This document shows positions 17,444 to 26,419 of a stretch of 64,000 nt of DNA, in pieces. The stretch lies in assembly GCF_014197145.1 (NCBI RefSeq), contig NZ_JACIEZ010000001.1, positions 124,001 to 188,000 on the forward strand, written 5' to 3'. The translations under genes were made by a program, and so were the position numbers. The notes below the pieces were generated by a model. The model was not told the origin of the DNA. It was given only the letters and a program-made list of their open reading frames with translations, and made no database searches. The stretch's first letter is position 1; each line of letters opens with the position of its first letter. Origin of the DNA: Gellertiella hungarica. Its GTDB lineage: Bacteria; Pseudomonadota; Alphaproteobacteria; Rhizobiales; Rhizobiaceae.

Positions 17444-18238
17444 ATGCTGATCGCTGCCCTGCAGATGGAGCCGGTGCCGGCCGATACCGGCGCCAATCTT
17501 GCCAAGATAGAGCGCGCGGCCAGAAGCGCCGCGGCCATGGGCGTGACCCTGCTGGTTGCGCCGGAACTCGCCGTCTCCGGCTATTCGCTGGGTGCGCGCT
17601 TTGCCACCATCGCAGAGCCGGCCGAAGGGCCGTCGATTGCCCGCATCCGCGCCATGGCGGCGGAGCAGGGCATGGCCATTTGCGTCGGCTTTCCGGAGCG
17701 GGCCGACGGGGTGGTCTACAACTCGGCCGTCCTCGCAACACCCTCGGGCGATCTCCACATCTACCGCAAATGCCATCTCTACGGCCCGAAGGAGCGGGCG
17801 GCCTTTGCAGTCTCCACCGCGCCGCCGGCGGTCTTCGAGCTCGGCGGGCTGAAGGTCGGCATGCTGATCTGCTACGACGTGGAGTTCCCGGAAATGGTGC
17901 GGGGGCTGGCCCTTCAGGGCGCGCAGCTCGTGCTCGTGCCGACGGCGCTGCCGGCGGGGCCATCTGCCCGGCAGGTCTCGCGCCTCATCGTCCCCTCGCG
18001 GGCGATGGAGAACCAGCTGTTCATCGCCTATGCGGATCTCTGCGGGGTGGAAAACGGGGCTGCCTATGAAGGGCGCTCCGTCATTGCCGCACCGGATGGC
18101 GAGTATCTTGCCCGTGCCGGCCGGGACGAGACGCTGCTCTTTGCCCGGATCAACCCGGCGGCCTATGCGGTGACGGAGGCGGAAACGCCATACCTCGCGG
18201 ACCGGATGCCCGAAGTTTACCGCAAGCTGCTTCCCTGA
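17444..18238 (+). CDS. Carbon-nitrogen hydrolase (nitrilase superfamily amidase)
   Basis: The 264-residue protein has the Glu-Lys-Cys triad: Glu41 in VAPELAV, Lys109 in YRKCHL and Cys143 in LICYDVEFPE. The protein is short and starts directly with the fold, as in omega-amidase/R-amide-hydrolase branches rather than true nitrilases (above 300 residues). It should hydrolyse a small amide or carbamoyl compound in the cytoplasm. The start at 17444 lies 10 bases after fucU. The natural substrate is not predictable; neighbours do not define a pathway. Confidence 0.88.
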   Translation: MLIAALQMEPVPADTGANLAKIERAARSAAAMGVTLLVAPELAVSGYSLGARFATIAEPAEGPSIARIRAMAAEQGMAICVGFPERADGVVYNSAVLATPSGDLHIYRKCHLYGPKERAAFAVSTAPPAVFELGGLKVGMLICYDVEFPEMVRGLALQGAQLVLVPTALPAGPSARQVSRLIVPSRAMENQLFIAYADLCGVENGAAYEGRSVIAAPDGEYLARAGRDETLLFARINPAAYAVTEAETPYLADRMPEVYRKLLP

Positions 18239-18327
18239 AGACGGCAGGAGGCTAAACCGACCTCATCGCGCGGCAGCCCGGCATGGCGTCCTGCCCGCAC
18301 GGCGACCCGGTACGGGAGTCCGACGCC

Positions 18328-19158
18328 TCAGGCGCCCGCTTCGAAATAGGTCTGAAGCTCTGCCACCCGCCCGGCCCGCTCCATCGCCAGCGGCCCCTTC
18401 GCGGCGCCGATGCCATGGACCGCAAGCTCGATGAGCGCTGCCACCGCGATGGGGTCCATCGCGCTGCCGCGGGGACATGCGGGCAGCCGGATGACCATGT
18501 CGGCGGCCTGCGCCGGCTCGACGCGCATGCGATGGGTGAAGAGCAGCACGCGCAGGCCCGTTTCCTTCGCCGCGCGACAGAGCCGCTCGAGGCGCGATGC
18601 CCCGACACGGTCGTCCAGCACCGTCAGCAGCCCGTCGTCCCGACGGGTCGCCAGCAGTTCGAGATAGATGCCATCCGTGCCGTCGACGTGGCGCACGCGA
18701 TCGCGCACTTCGGCAAGGCGGCAGGCGAAATGGGCTGCCAGCGGCTGGGTCGGGCCCCAGGATGCGACGAAGACCTCTGCCGGCCGCGCAAGAAGTTCGA
18801 TCATCTGGCGCCAGGCCGGCTCTGCCCGGAGAGCCTGGACCTGGTGGAGCGATTCCACCTGGTCACGCAGGTGGTCGAAACCGCGCTGCGGCTCGCTGAC
18901 ACCGGGATTGGCATGGGCCACCTCGGCCGATGCCGCGGCGGCGCTGGTGCGAACCTGCCGCAGCTGATGCGACTCGATATCCATGGCCCGCAGGAAGCGG
19001 CCGACCGTCATGGGGCTGAGGTCGAGCCTGTCGGCCACGGTTGCCGCCGTCTCGAAGGAGATGTCTGCCGGATGCTCGAGGTAGTAGCGGGCAAGGCGCT
19101 TCTCCGCCGGGGTGCCACTTTTCAGGCTTTGGTTGAATTTTTCAAACAAGCTGTCCAA
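18328..19158 (-). CDS. MurR/RpiR-family transcriptional regulator
   Basis: The 276-residue protein has an N-terminal helix-turn-helix of the RpiR type (residues about 1-75; ETAATVADRLDLSPMTVGRFLR is the typical second part, here SPMTVGRFL) and a C-terminal SIS-like phosphosugar-binding domain (about 110-250). Such proteins sense phosphosugars and repress sugar catabolic genes. The SIS part is degenerate: the usual Ser-rich ligand loop is replaced by ASWGPTQPLAAH, so the effector may differ from a simple phosphosugar. It is a single gene convergent with the nitrilase gene. Its target is unknown. Confidence 0.78.
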   Translation of the reverse strand: MDSLFEKFNQSLKSGTPAEKRLARYYLEHPADISFETAATVADRLDLSPMTVGRFLRAMDIESHQLRQVRTSAAAASAEVAHANPGVSEPQRGFDHLRDQVESLHQVQALRAEPAWRQMIELLARPAEVFVASWGPTQPLAAHFACRLAEVRDRVRHVDGTDGIYLELLATRRDDGLLTVLDDRVGASRLERLCRAAKETGLRVLLFTHRMRVEPAQAADMVIRLPACPRGSAMDPIAVAALIELAVHGIGAAKGPLAMERAGRVAELQTYFEAGA

Positions 19159-19380
19159 CAGTCCCCGAGCTCCCGCATGCTCGTGTGTTCGGGAAAGCCT
19201 TGGAAAATCCTCAGGCTAACCACTACCCCACGTATCTCATTAAGCGTCAATTTATATAAGGATATTCTTTGTTTACAAGTGGGATTTGTGGATAACCGCA
19301 GAAAAATTGCAAAAAACGTATCGCGTCTCGCCTCTGTTGAAACGGGGGCAAGGTTTTCGGAACACGGCGCGGGTCCGGTG
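19159..19380. promoter_or_regulatory. Intergenic region upstream of the RpiR gene
   Basis: This 222-base gap lies between the RpiR gene start and the nth 3' end, both on the minus strand. It contains an A+T-rich patch (about 19236-19320) with TTTATATAAG, the likely promoter of the regulator. No terminator with a T-run is visible for nth. Confidence 0.3.
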
Positions 19381-20175
19381 TCAGCCGGGCTGGGGGCCTG
19401 GCAGGGGAACGGGAACATCGGCCGTCTTGCCCTCGAACTTGCAGATGTCGGCGATGACGCAATGCTCGCATTCGGGCCGGCGCGCCTTGCAGCAATAGCG
19501 TCCGTGCAGGATCAGCCAGTGATGGGCGTGGAAGAGGTAGTCCTCGGGGATGATCCGCATCAGCTTGTCCTCCACCTCGTCCGGCGTCTTGCCGGGGGCG
19601 AGCTTCAGCCGGTTTCCGAGGCGGAAGACATGGGTATCCACGGCCATGGTGGGGATGCCGAAGGCCATGGACATCACCACATTCGCCGTCTTGCGTCCCA
19701 CGCCGGGCAGCGTCATCAGCTCCTCGCGCGTGCGCGGCACCTCGCCGCCGTAATCGCGGATGAGCTTCTCGCTGAGCGCGATCACGTTCTTTGCCTTGTT
19801 GCGGTAGAGGCCGATGGTCCTGATGTAGCCGATCAGCCGTTCCTCGCCGAGATCGAGCATCTTCTGCGGCGTGTCCGCCACCTTGAAGAGGTCGCGGGTC
19901 GCCCTGTTCACGCCGACATCCGTCGCCTGCGCGGACAGCGCCACCGCCACCACCAGCGTGAAGGGGTTTACATGCTCGAGCTCGCCCTTGGGTTCGGGCC
20001 GCACGATCGAGAAGCGGCGGAAGATCTCGCGGATCTCCGCCTCGCTATAGGCGGTGAGCGAGGTCCGGCGCCGGCGCGAGGCGCCTGCCTTCTGCGCGGC
20101 TGCCCCTTTGCGGCGTCCTGTCGCGTTTGACTTTTTCCAATTTTCGGTGCTGGATTCCGGCTTCGGTGTCTTCAT
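19381..20175 (-). CDS. nth: Endonuclease III (DNA glycosylase/AP lyase)
   Basis: The 264-residue protein has a basic N-terminal extension of about 40 residues, then the Nth fold: helix-hairpin-helix LPGVGRKTANVV with catalytic Lys162, catalytic Asp180 in AVDTHVFR, and the [4Fe-4S] motif C-x6-C-x2-C-x5-C formed by Cys229, Cys236, Cys239 and Cys245. It removes oxidised pyrimidines from DNA and nicks the abasic site. The start at 20175 is chosen because upstream in-frame codons run through the divergent DUF2244 gene, whose start lies only 22 bases away. Confidence 0.95.
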   Translation of the reverse strand: MKTPKPESSTENWKKSNATGRRKGAAAQKAGASRRRRTSLTAYSEAEIREIFRRFSIVRPEPKGELEHVNPFTLVVAVALSAQATDVGVNRATRDLFKVADTPQKMLDLGEERLIGYIRTIGLYRNKAKNVIALSEKLIRDYGGEVPRTREELMTLPGVGRKTANVVMSMAFGIPTMAVDTHVFRLGNRLKLAPGKTPDEVEDKLMRIIPEDYLFHAHHWLILHGRYCCKARRPECEHCVIADICKFEGKTADVPVPLPGPQPG

Positions 20176-20197
20176 GGAAAACCTATAGCGAGACGCG

Positions 20198-20695
20198 ATG
20201 ACGGAAATCAACGGCGAGCTGATCAACGAACATCCGGTCTTTGCGGCCGAGCTGGTGCCGCACCGTTCGCTCGGGCGGCGGGGCTGGAAGGTTCTCATGC
20301 TGCTGACGGGCGTGCTGACTGTGGCGCATGTGGCCGTCTTCCTGATGAGCGGCGCCTGGCCGGTGGCGCTGTTCTTCGGCATCGATTTCGCCCTGCTGTA
20401 CGGCGCCTTCTATCTGAACTACCGCGCGGGCCTGGAGCGCGAGGAGGTGTTCGTCTCGCGCACCCGCCTTCTGGTGCGCAAGATCAAGCCCTCGGGGCAG
20501 GCCAGGGAGATCGGCTTCAATCCCTTTCGTGCCCGTTTCGACGTGAAGCGGCATACGGATATCGGCATCGTTTCCATGCTGCTCTCCGGGGAAGGCCGGC
20601 GCACCGATATCGGCTCCTTCCTGAACCTCGACGACCGGGAGAGCTTCGCCAAGGCGCTGACCGGCGCGCTTGCCACCGTCAAGCGCCGGATCTGA
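20198..20695 (+). CDS. DUF2244 membrane protein
   Basis: The 165-residue protein has two membrane helices (about residues 30-70) followed by a soluble domain ending in a stretch typical of DUF2244 (DIGSFLNLDDRESFAKAL near the C-terminus). This family is common next to nth in alphaproteobacteria, and its function is unknown; some members were once labelled as integral membrane or cytochrome-oxidase-linked proteins. It is divergent from nth by 22 bases and followed 60 bases later by an Ada-like gene. Confidence 0.8.
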   Translation: MTEINGELINEHPVFAAELVPHRSLGRRGWKVLMLLTGVLTVAHVAVFLMSGAWPVALFFGIDFALLYGAFYLNYRAGLEREEVFVSRTRLLVRKIKPSGQAREIGFNPFRARFDVKRHTDIGIVSMLLSGEGRRTDIGSFLNLDDRESFAKALTGALATVKRRI

Positions 20696-20755
20696 CAAGA
20701 AACGGGTGGCGGGAGCGGGGCTTTCGGTGTTCTCTGGGCCTCAAGGAGAACGACC

Positions 20756-21646
20756 ATGACCATCAATCAGGCCATCTACAAGGACATCACCCCCGAGGGC
20801 AGCGATTACGAAACGGTCAGCCGGGTGATCGAGCTCGTCACCGAGGATTATCGCAGCCAGCCCAGCCTGGACGAGATCGCCAGGCGGCTCGGCCAGTCGC
20901 CGACGCAGCTGCAGAAGACCTTCACCCGCTGGGCCGGCCTTTCGCCCAAGGCCTTCCTGCAGGCCGTCACGCTCGACCACGCCAAGCGGCTTCTCGCCAC
21001 GGAGGGCCTGCCGCTTCTCGAAACCGCGCTGGAGGTCGGTCTTTCCGGACCGGGCCGGCTCCACGATCTCTTCGTCACCCATGAGGCGATGTCGCCCGGC
21101 GAATGGAAGGCGAGGGGCGGCGGGCTGGTGATTCGCTGGGGTTTCCATCCCTCTCCCTTCGGCCTCGCCCTCGTGATGGCGACGGAGCGGGGCCTTGCCG
21201 GTCTCGCCTTCGCGGACGGCGACGAGGAGGCCTGCTTCAGGGACATGGCGGAGCGCTGGCCGAATGCGGAATTCGTCCGCGATCAGGCGCTGACGGCCCC
21301 CTATGTCGGGCGCATCTTCGATCCCGCCAGCTGGAACAGCGACCAACCCTTGCGCGTTGTGCTGATAGGAACGGATTTCCAGGTGCGGGTCTGGGAAAGC
21401 CTGCTGCGCATTCCGCTTGGACGGGCGGTCACCTATTCGGACATCGCCCGCGATATCGGGCAGCCGACCGCCTCCCGGGCCGTCGGCGCGGCTGTAGGGC
21501 GCAACCCCCTGTCCTTCGTGGTGCCCTGCCATCGGGCGCTCGGCAAGAGCGGCGCGCTGACCGGCTACCACTGGGGTCTCACCCGCAAGCGTGCCATGCT
21601 CGGCTGGGAAGCCGCGCGGGCAAACGGCATCCTCGCGGAGGCCTGA
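20756..21646 (+). CDS. AraC-type HTH/methylated-DNA-cysteine methyltransferase fusion (Ada-like)
   Basis: The 296-residue protein joins an AraC-type helix-turn-helix (residues about 20-115) to an O6-alkylguanine-DNA alkyltransferase domain with acceptor Cys258 in VPCHRALG and the RAVG motif (241-244). It lacks the N-terminal zinc-binding domain of E. coli Ada that takes methyl groups from phosphotriesters, so it can repair O6-methylguanine but not sense damage through that route. Such two-domain proteins are common in alphaproteobacteria. An AAGGAGAACG ribosome site precedes the ATG. Whether the HTH part still activates transcription is unknown. Confidence 0.88.
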   Translation: MTINQAIYKDITPEGSDYETVSRVIELVTEDYRSQPSLDEIARRLGQSPTQLQKTFTRWAGLSPKAFLQAVTLDHAKRLLATEGLPLLETALEVGLSGPGRLHDLFVTHEAMSPGEWKARGGGLVIRWGFHPSPFGLALVMATERGLAGLAFADGDEEACFRDMAERWPNAEFVRDQALTAPYVGRIFDPASWNSDQPLRVVLIGTDFQVRVWESLLRIPLGRAVTYSDIARDIGQPTASRAVGAAVGRNPLSFVVPCHRALGKSGALTGYHWGLTRKRAMLGWEAARANGILAEA

Positions 21647-21950
21647 GCCACCGAACCCCTTGGCCCGCCGGCGTGCTTGACAAGCGGCCGGCTCGGTGGC
21701 GATAGTCGGATCGCGACACCGGGCCAGCCCCGGGGAGGATATCGATGGTTTCGACAGGTGCGACATCGCAGGCAGTGAAAGGCCCACGGGGCCTTTTCGG
21801 CGTTTGCGTGCCCTTTGCCCGGCGATATTGGCGGGTCCGGTTTGGCCGCCTTGCGGGCTATCGCGGCTGAGAGACCGCCTGCTTTCCCCGCTCCATTCCG
21901 CACCGCCTCCACAGACTATCGTCTTCAAGCATCACAAGGACCAGGATCCC
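21647..21950 (+). promoter_or_regulatory. 304-base leader region before transaldolase with an internal hairpin
   Basis: This gap has no convincing gene. It contains a hairpin AAAGGCCC-acg-GGGCCTTT (21778-21796) followed by TT, which could end the Ada-like transcript or act as an attenuator ahead of tal. The rest is G+C-rich, and the tal promoter cannot be fixed by eye. Confidence 0.35.
21778..21797 (+). terminator. Possible terminator/attenuator ahead of tal
   Basis: An 8-base-pair perfect stem with 3-base loop and a T4 tail that partly belongs to the stem. It lies 132 bases after the Ada-like stop and 154 bases before tal. Confidence 0.4.
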
Positions 21951-22907
21951 ATGACTTCCAAGCTTGACCAGCTCCGCGCCATGACCACCGTGGTGGCCGA
22001 TACCGGCGACATCGAGGCGGTCGCCCGCCTGAAACCGGTGGATTGCACCACGAACCCCACCATCGTCCTGAAGGCCTTGGGAACGCCGATGTTCGCCGAT
22101 GCGATCAAGGAAGCCGTTGCCTGGGGCAAGAGCCAGGGCGGCTCCGCGGAAGCGGTGGTGGCCGCCGTGGCCGACCGTCTAGCGATTTCCGTCGGGGCGG
22201 CACTGGCCGGCCTCGTGCCGGGCCGCGTCTCGACCGAAGTCGATGCCGACCTTTCCTTCGATACCTATGCCTCGGTCGAGAAGGGCCGGGCCATCATCAA
22301 GGCCTATGAGGCGCGCGGCATTGCACGCGAACGCATCCTCATCAAGCTCGCCTCCACCTGGGAGGGCATCCGGGCCGCCGAGCAGTTGCAGAAGGAAGGC
22401 ATCGACTGCAACCTGACGCTCCTCTTCTCCAAGGCCCAGGCGATTGCCTGCGCCGATGCCGGGGCCTTCCTCATCTCGCCCTTCGTGGGCCGCATCCTCG
22501 ACTGGTACGCCAAGTCGACCGGCCAGACCTACACCGCGGAAGAGGATCCGGGCGTGCAGTCGGTCCGCGCCATCTACAACTACTACAAGGCGAACGGCAT
22601 CAAGACGATCGTGATGGGCGCTTCCTTCCGCAATGCGGGCGAGATCGAGGCCCTTGCCGGTTGCGACCGCCTGACCATCAGCCCGGCGCTGCTGGACGAG
22701 CTTTCCAAGGCCGAAGGCACCCTTGCACGCCGCCTCTCGCCGGAAAAGGCGGAAGCCGAAGCCCCGGTCACGATGGACGAGAAGACCTTCCGCTGGATGA
22801 TGAACGAAGATGCCATGGCGACCGAGAAGCTGTCGGAAGGCATCCGCCTCTTTGCCAAGGACCTCGTTGCGCTGCGCAGCATGGTCGCCAAGGAAATGGC
22901 AGCCTGA
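21951..22907 (+). CDS. tal: Transaldolase (TalB type)
   Basis: The 318-residue protein is a full-length transaldolase of the pentose phosphate pathway, moving dihydroxyacetone units between sugar phosphates. Residues match the TalB class: Asp17 in VADTGD, CTTNPT (32-37), Glu96 in STEVDA and Schiff-base Lys132 in [11 protein letters not shown]. The ATG at 21951 starts a sequence aligned with TalB ([11 protein letters not shown]); an in-frame extension upstream has no coding character. It is followed by a clear terminator, so it is monocistronic. Confidence 0.95.
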   Translation: MTSKLDQLRAMTTVVADTGDIEAVARLKPVDCTTNPTIVLKALGTPMFADAIKEAVAWGKSQGGSAEAVVAAVADRLAISVGAALAGLVPGRVSTEVDADLSFDTYASVEKGRAIIKAYEARGIARERILIKLASTWEGIRAAEQLQKEGIDCNLTLLFSKAQAIACADAGAFLISPFVGRILDWYAKSTGQTYTAEEDPGVQSVRAIYNYYKANGIKTIVMGASFRNAGEIEALAGCDRLTISPALLDELSKAEGTLARRLSPEKAEAEAPVTMDEKTFRWMMNEDAMATEKLSEGIRLFAKDLVALRSMVAKEMAA

Positions 22908-22933
22908 ACCGGACCGTTTCCGCAGACAGGCAA

Positions 22934-22960
22934 GGCGCCGCCCCGCGCGGCGCCTTTTTT
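22934..22960 (+). terminator. Rho-independent terminator of tal
   Basis: A perfect 8-base-pair stem (GGCGCCGC with GCGGCGCC) followed by T6, 26 bases after the tal stop codon. The convergent amidohydrolase gene ends 20 bases further on. Confidence 0.85.
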
Positions 22961-22979
22961 CATGGGTACCCGCCGTTCG

Positions 22980-23816
22980 TCAGAGCGACCAGATCCGGCG
23001 GGCATTGAGCCCGAGAATGGCCCTGCGGTCATCGGGGGCGAGATCGGCGAGAAGCGCATGCGTCGCCGCCACCCAGGTGGACAGCGTGCCGCCCAGCGTC
23101 ACGACCGGCCAGTCGCTGCCCCAGACCATGCGCGCCGGACCGAAGCATTCCAGCACCGTATCCACATAGGGCCGGAGCGTCGCCACCTCCCAGCTGCCGG
23201 GATCGGCATAGGCGACGATGCCGGAAAGCTTGACCGTCACGTTCGGCCGCTCGGCAACGCGGGCAATGCCTCTCGCCCAGCCTTCATGGGCGGCGGAGGC
23301 GATATCCGGCACGCCGCAATGATCGAGGACGAAGGTAACGTCGGGGGCGAGATCGAGGAGGGCGAGAACCTTCTCCACCTGATGCGGCAGCGTGCAGAGA
23401 TCGAAGGTCAGCCGCGTGCCGGACAGGCGGCGGATGTTTTCGCGGAACAGGGCGCCTTCGGACACCTCATCCGGAACGACATGCAGCACGCGGCGGAACC
23501 CCTTGACGAAGGGATCGGCCAGCGACTGGTCGAGGAAGGCGGGAAAATCCGGGCTTTCGGGCCGGCAGGAGGAAATCGCGCCGCGGATCAGCGAGCCCGG
23601 CGCAGCGGCAATATCCGCCACCATCCGGGTTTCCTGCGAAATATCCGTTTCCGCCACGTCCACTTCCATGTGCAGCACGTCGGTGATGCCGGCCCGGCGC
23701 GCCTCGCGGGCATAGGCATCGTAGAGATGATCCCGATTCAGCGCTTCCACCCCGGCAAGCCAGGGATAGGACAGGCGCGACCTGTCGATCAGGTGGAGAT
23801 GGCTATCCACGAACAT
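22980..23816 (-). CDS. Amidohydrolase family 2 protein, probable sugar-lactone or related hydrolase
   Basis: The 278-residue TIM-barrel protein opens with DSHLHLID (His6 and His8 as metal or substrate residues), then YPWL near residue 19, and has DHCG in the middle and GSDWPV near residue 233 with the catalytic-type Asp. This is the layout of PF04909 enzymes such as L-fuconolactonase, 4-sulfomuconolactonase and pyrone-dicarboxylate lactonase; YPWL and SDWPV fit the lactonase branch best. It lies upstream of the IclR and BDH2-like SDR genes, so all may serve one sugar-acid pathway. The exact lactone is unknown. Confidence 0.78.
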   Translation of the reverse strand: MFVDSHLHLIDRSRLSYPWLAGVEALNRDHLYDAYAREARRAGITDVLHMEVDVAETDISQETRMVADIAAAPGSLIRGAISSCRPESPDFPAFLDQSLADPFVKGFRRVLHVVPDEVSEGALFRENIRRLSGTRLTFDLCTLPHQVEKVLALLDLAPDVTFVLDHCGVPDIASAAHEGWARGIARVAERPNVTVKLSGIVAYADPGSWEVATLRPYVDTVLECFGPARMVWGSDWPVVTLGGTLSTWVAATHALLADLAPDDRRAILGLNARRIWSL

Positions 23817-23907
23817 CCGTCAATCCTCCCGCGGGCCCTCCGGGCCCGATGCGGCAAGACTATACTCACGGAAAAATAGTTCATTCAAATAGAAAAAGCG
23901 GAAGGCG

Positions 23908-24726
23908 TCAGATCTCCGTCTCGGCTCGCCCTGCGACGATGTCCGAAATCTGCTCCGCAGCCGACCTCACATGGGCAATCACGTCCTCGAAGCGCGGCGC
24001 GCCCGGGGTCAGCGGCGAGATATAGGGGCAGGTGAGGGCCGCAAGGGCATTGCCATCGAGGGACAGGACCGGCGCGGAAATGTTGCGGACGCCCGCAGTC
24101 TGCAGACTGTCCATGGTTTCGAAGCCGCGCGCCACGATCTGCTCCAGCCGTGCCTCGAAATCGTCCGGCCGGCGCGTTTCCTGTTTCAGGCGCTCCTGTT
24201 CGCTCATCATCATGGCCCGCTGTCCGGCGTCCCGGAAGGCGAGAAGCACATGGCCGGAGCCGGTGTTGTAAAGGCTGATGCTGGCCCCCACGCGGATCGA
24301 AATGCCCCAGTAGGTGGGACTGTCCTGCTGGGCGATCACGACGACCGAGCCGCGATCGTAGACGGCGAGATGGCAGGATTGCTCCGCCTTGTTGGAAAAC
24401 TCGCGCATGATGGGTGTGGCAAAGGACACAAGCCGCCGCACCGGCGCATGGAAATGCGCCAGGCCAAAGAGCTTGAGCGTGAGGAAGAAGCGGTCGCCGC
24501 CCTGCCGCTCCACATAGCCGCGGCGCACCAGACGGTCCAGCATCCGGTAGAACTCGTTGGGGCTCTTGTTCAGCGCCTTGGCAATCTCGGCCTGTGTCAG
24601 CCCGCCATCCGTATGGGCAAGCAGTTCGAGGATATCCAGCCCCTTGTCGAGGGCGGGGGCGCGGTAGCGTTCCGTTTCGTCTTCCGTGGCCAAGGCCGTC
24701 TTCCCGATCGATGTTTTCGTCTTCAT
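23908..24726 (-). CDS. IclR-family transcriptional regulator
   Basis: The 272-residue protein has the IclR winged helix (residues about 20-85: KGLDILELLAHTDGGLTQAEIA, then FYRMLDRLVRRGYV, here only parts quoted) and an effector-binding GAF-like domain ending near 260. The start at 24726 is chosen because in-frame codons upstream run into the divergent SDR region. It lies between a same-strand amidohydrolase gene (91-base gap) and the divergent SDR gene (181-base gap), so it probably controls both. Confidence 0.85.
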   Translation of the reverse strand: MKTKTSIGKTALATEDETERYRAPALDKGLDILELLAHTDGGLTQAEIAKALNKSPNEFYRMLDRLVRRGYVERQGGDRFFLTLKLFGLAHFHAPVRRLVSFATPIMREFSNKAEQSCHLAVYDRGSVVVIAQQDSPTYWGISIRVGASISLYNTGSGHVLLAFRDAGQRAMMMSEQERLKQETRRPDDFEARLEQIVARGFETMDSLQTAGVRNISAPVLSLDGNALAALTCPYISPLTPGAPRFEDVIAHVRSAAEQISDIVAGRAETEI

Positions 24727-24907
24727 ATAGGAATGGCGGGCGCCTGCAAATCGGCTGCGGTCCCGCCTTGACGCCGCAGCGTCTCGCTGTTTACATATAA
24801 ATGGTCTTCCCATATTTGCAAAGCGGAGGATCGATCTGCCCGGGAGCCCGTCTCCCGCGGGATCATGGCGCAGGCATTCGATCCTGCGCGGCATCGGAGG
24901 GAGGGCA

Positions 24908-25648
24908 ATGGCAATGGCACATCACGGTCTGGAAGGCAGGACGGTTCTGGTGACGGCCGCGGCGCAGGGCATCGGCCGCGCGACGGCGGAGCGCTTCGTT
25001 GCCCTCGGTGCCCATGTCGTTGCCACCGACATCAACATGGATGCGCTGGCGAGCCTCGAAGGGGCGCAGAAGGAAAGGCTCAACGTGCTTGACGGGGATG
25101 AGGTCCGGGCATTCGTCGGAGGCCTCGGCACCGTGGACGTGCTCTTCAACTGTGCCGGCTTCGTTCATGCGGGCACCATCCTCGACTGCGAGGAAAAGGA
25201 TTGGGACTTCTCCTTCGACCTGAATGCCAAGGCCATGTTCCGGCTCTGCAAGGCGGTGCTGCCGGGCATGCTCGCCAAGGGCGGGGGATCCATCCTCAAC
25301 ATGGCCTCGGTCGCCTCCAGCGTGAAGGGCGTGCCCAACCGTTTCGCCTATTGCGCTTCGAAGGCCGCGGTCATCGGACTGACCAAATCCATCGCGGCGG
25401 ATTTCGTCACCCGGGGCATCCGTTGCAACGCCATCTGCCCGGGCACCGTGGACAGCCCGTCGCTGCATGACCGGCTGCGGGCGACGGGCGACTACGAGAA
25501 GGCGCTCGGCGATTTCATTGCCCGCCAGCCCATGGGGCGGATCGGCACGCCGGAGGAGATCGCGGCGCTGGTGACCTACCTTGCCGGCGACGAGGCCGCC
25601 TTCACGACAGGGCAGATCCACATCATCGATGGTGGCTGGTCGAACTGA
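24908..25648 (+). CDS. SDR oxidoreductase, BDH2-like (hydroxy-acid or sugar-acid dehydrogenase)
   Basis: The 246-residue short-chain dehydrogenase has the unusual coenzyme motif TAAAQGIG (16-23), NCAG (81-84), catalytic Ser134, Tyr148 and Lys152 (YCASK), and ends with IDGGW. Asp41 in ATDIN favours NAD. The stretches LDCEEKDWDFSF, ASVASSVKGVPNR and CPGTVDSPSL are nearly the same as I recall for animal BDH2/DHRS6 and bacterial 2-keto-3-deoxy-L-fuconate dehydrogenases. With an IclR regulator and a lactonase-type enzyme adjacent and FucU 8 kb away, a deoxy-sugar acid is a reasonable substrate; 3-hydroxybutyrate is the alternative. ATG at 24914 is a second start option. Confidence 0.85.
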   Translation: MAMAHHGLEGRTVLVTAAAQGIGRATAERFVALGAHVVATDINMDALASLEGAQKERLNVLDGDEVRAFVGGLGTVDVLFNCAGFVHAGTILDCEEKDWDFSFDLNAKAMFRLCKAVLPGMLAKGGGSILNMASVASSVKGVPNRFAYCASKAAVIGLTKSIAADFVTRGIRCNAICPGTVDSPSLHDRLRATGDYEKALGDFIARQPMGRIGTPEEIAALVTYLAGDEAAFTTGQIHIIDGGWSN

Positions 25649-25710
25649 GCCCGCTTTTGCTCCGTCCCATCCTGCGCTAGAGCTGTGTCGATGCGGGAGG
25701 CGGGTGCGGC

Positions 25711-26388
25711 ATGGCGGATGACGGTCAGCGGGACGTGAAATGGTCGGGCGGGGCGCTGTTCCGCCTGCACCCGGCGCTCATCATCGGGCTCGGCGTCGGG
25801 GTGACGGCATGGCTGGTCCTGCATACCGGCTCCTTCAGCGCCGACAATCTGGTGATCGGCTGGGATGTGGGCGTCTTCGCCTATCTCGTCGTCAGCTGGT
25901 ATTTTATGCTCACCAGCACGGTTGCACGGATGAAGCGCCGGGCCAACGACATCGACCTTCCCGACAGCCAGATCCTGTTCTTCTCGCTGGTTTCGGCCGT
26001 GGCGAGCCTTTCGGTAATCTTCCTCTTGCTGCAGGGGGTTCACCAGTCTCCCGCCCATCCCTTCTCCGCAAGGCCCATCGAGACCGTCGGCACGCTGGTG
26101 CTGTCATGGATCTTCGTGCACACGCTCTTCACGGTGCATTACGCCCATACCTTCTACGCGAACGAGGGCGCGGCGCGGGGGCTTCGCTTCCCGGAGGATT
26201 GCAGCGAGCCCGTCTACTGGGATTTCCTCTATTTCTCCTTCACCATCGGCGTCGCGGCGCAGACCGCCGACGTCTCCGTCACCAGCATGCCCATGCGGCG
26301 GCTGGTGCTTGCCCATTCCATCCTGTCCTTCCTGTTCAACACGACGATCCTGGCGTTGGCAGTAAATGTGGGCGCGAGCTTGATCTGA
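25711..26388 (+). CDS. DUF1345 membrane protein
   Basis: The 225-residue protein has five to six membrane helices and the DUF1345 signature DFLYFSFTIGVAAQTADVSV near residues 172-191, followed by MRRLVLAHS. The family is widespread in soil bacteria and has no assigned function. It is 62 bases from the SDR gene and is followed by the palindromic repeat at 26420-26527. Confidence 0.8.
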   Translation: MADDGQRDVKWSGGALFRLHPALIIGLGVGVTAWLVLHTGSFSADNLVIGWDVGVFAYLVVSWYFMLTSTVARMKRRANDIDLPDSQILFFSLVSAVASLSVIFLLLQGVHQSPAHPFSARPIETVGTLVLSWIFVHTLFTVHYAHTFYANEGAARGLRFPEDCSEPVYWDFLYFSFTIGVAAQTADVSVTSMPMRRLVLAHSILSFLFNTTILALAVNVGASLI

Positions 26389-26419
26389 AGGCCTTGAGGA
26401 GGGCCTGAAGCATTGTCTG

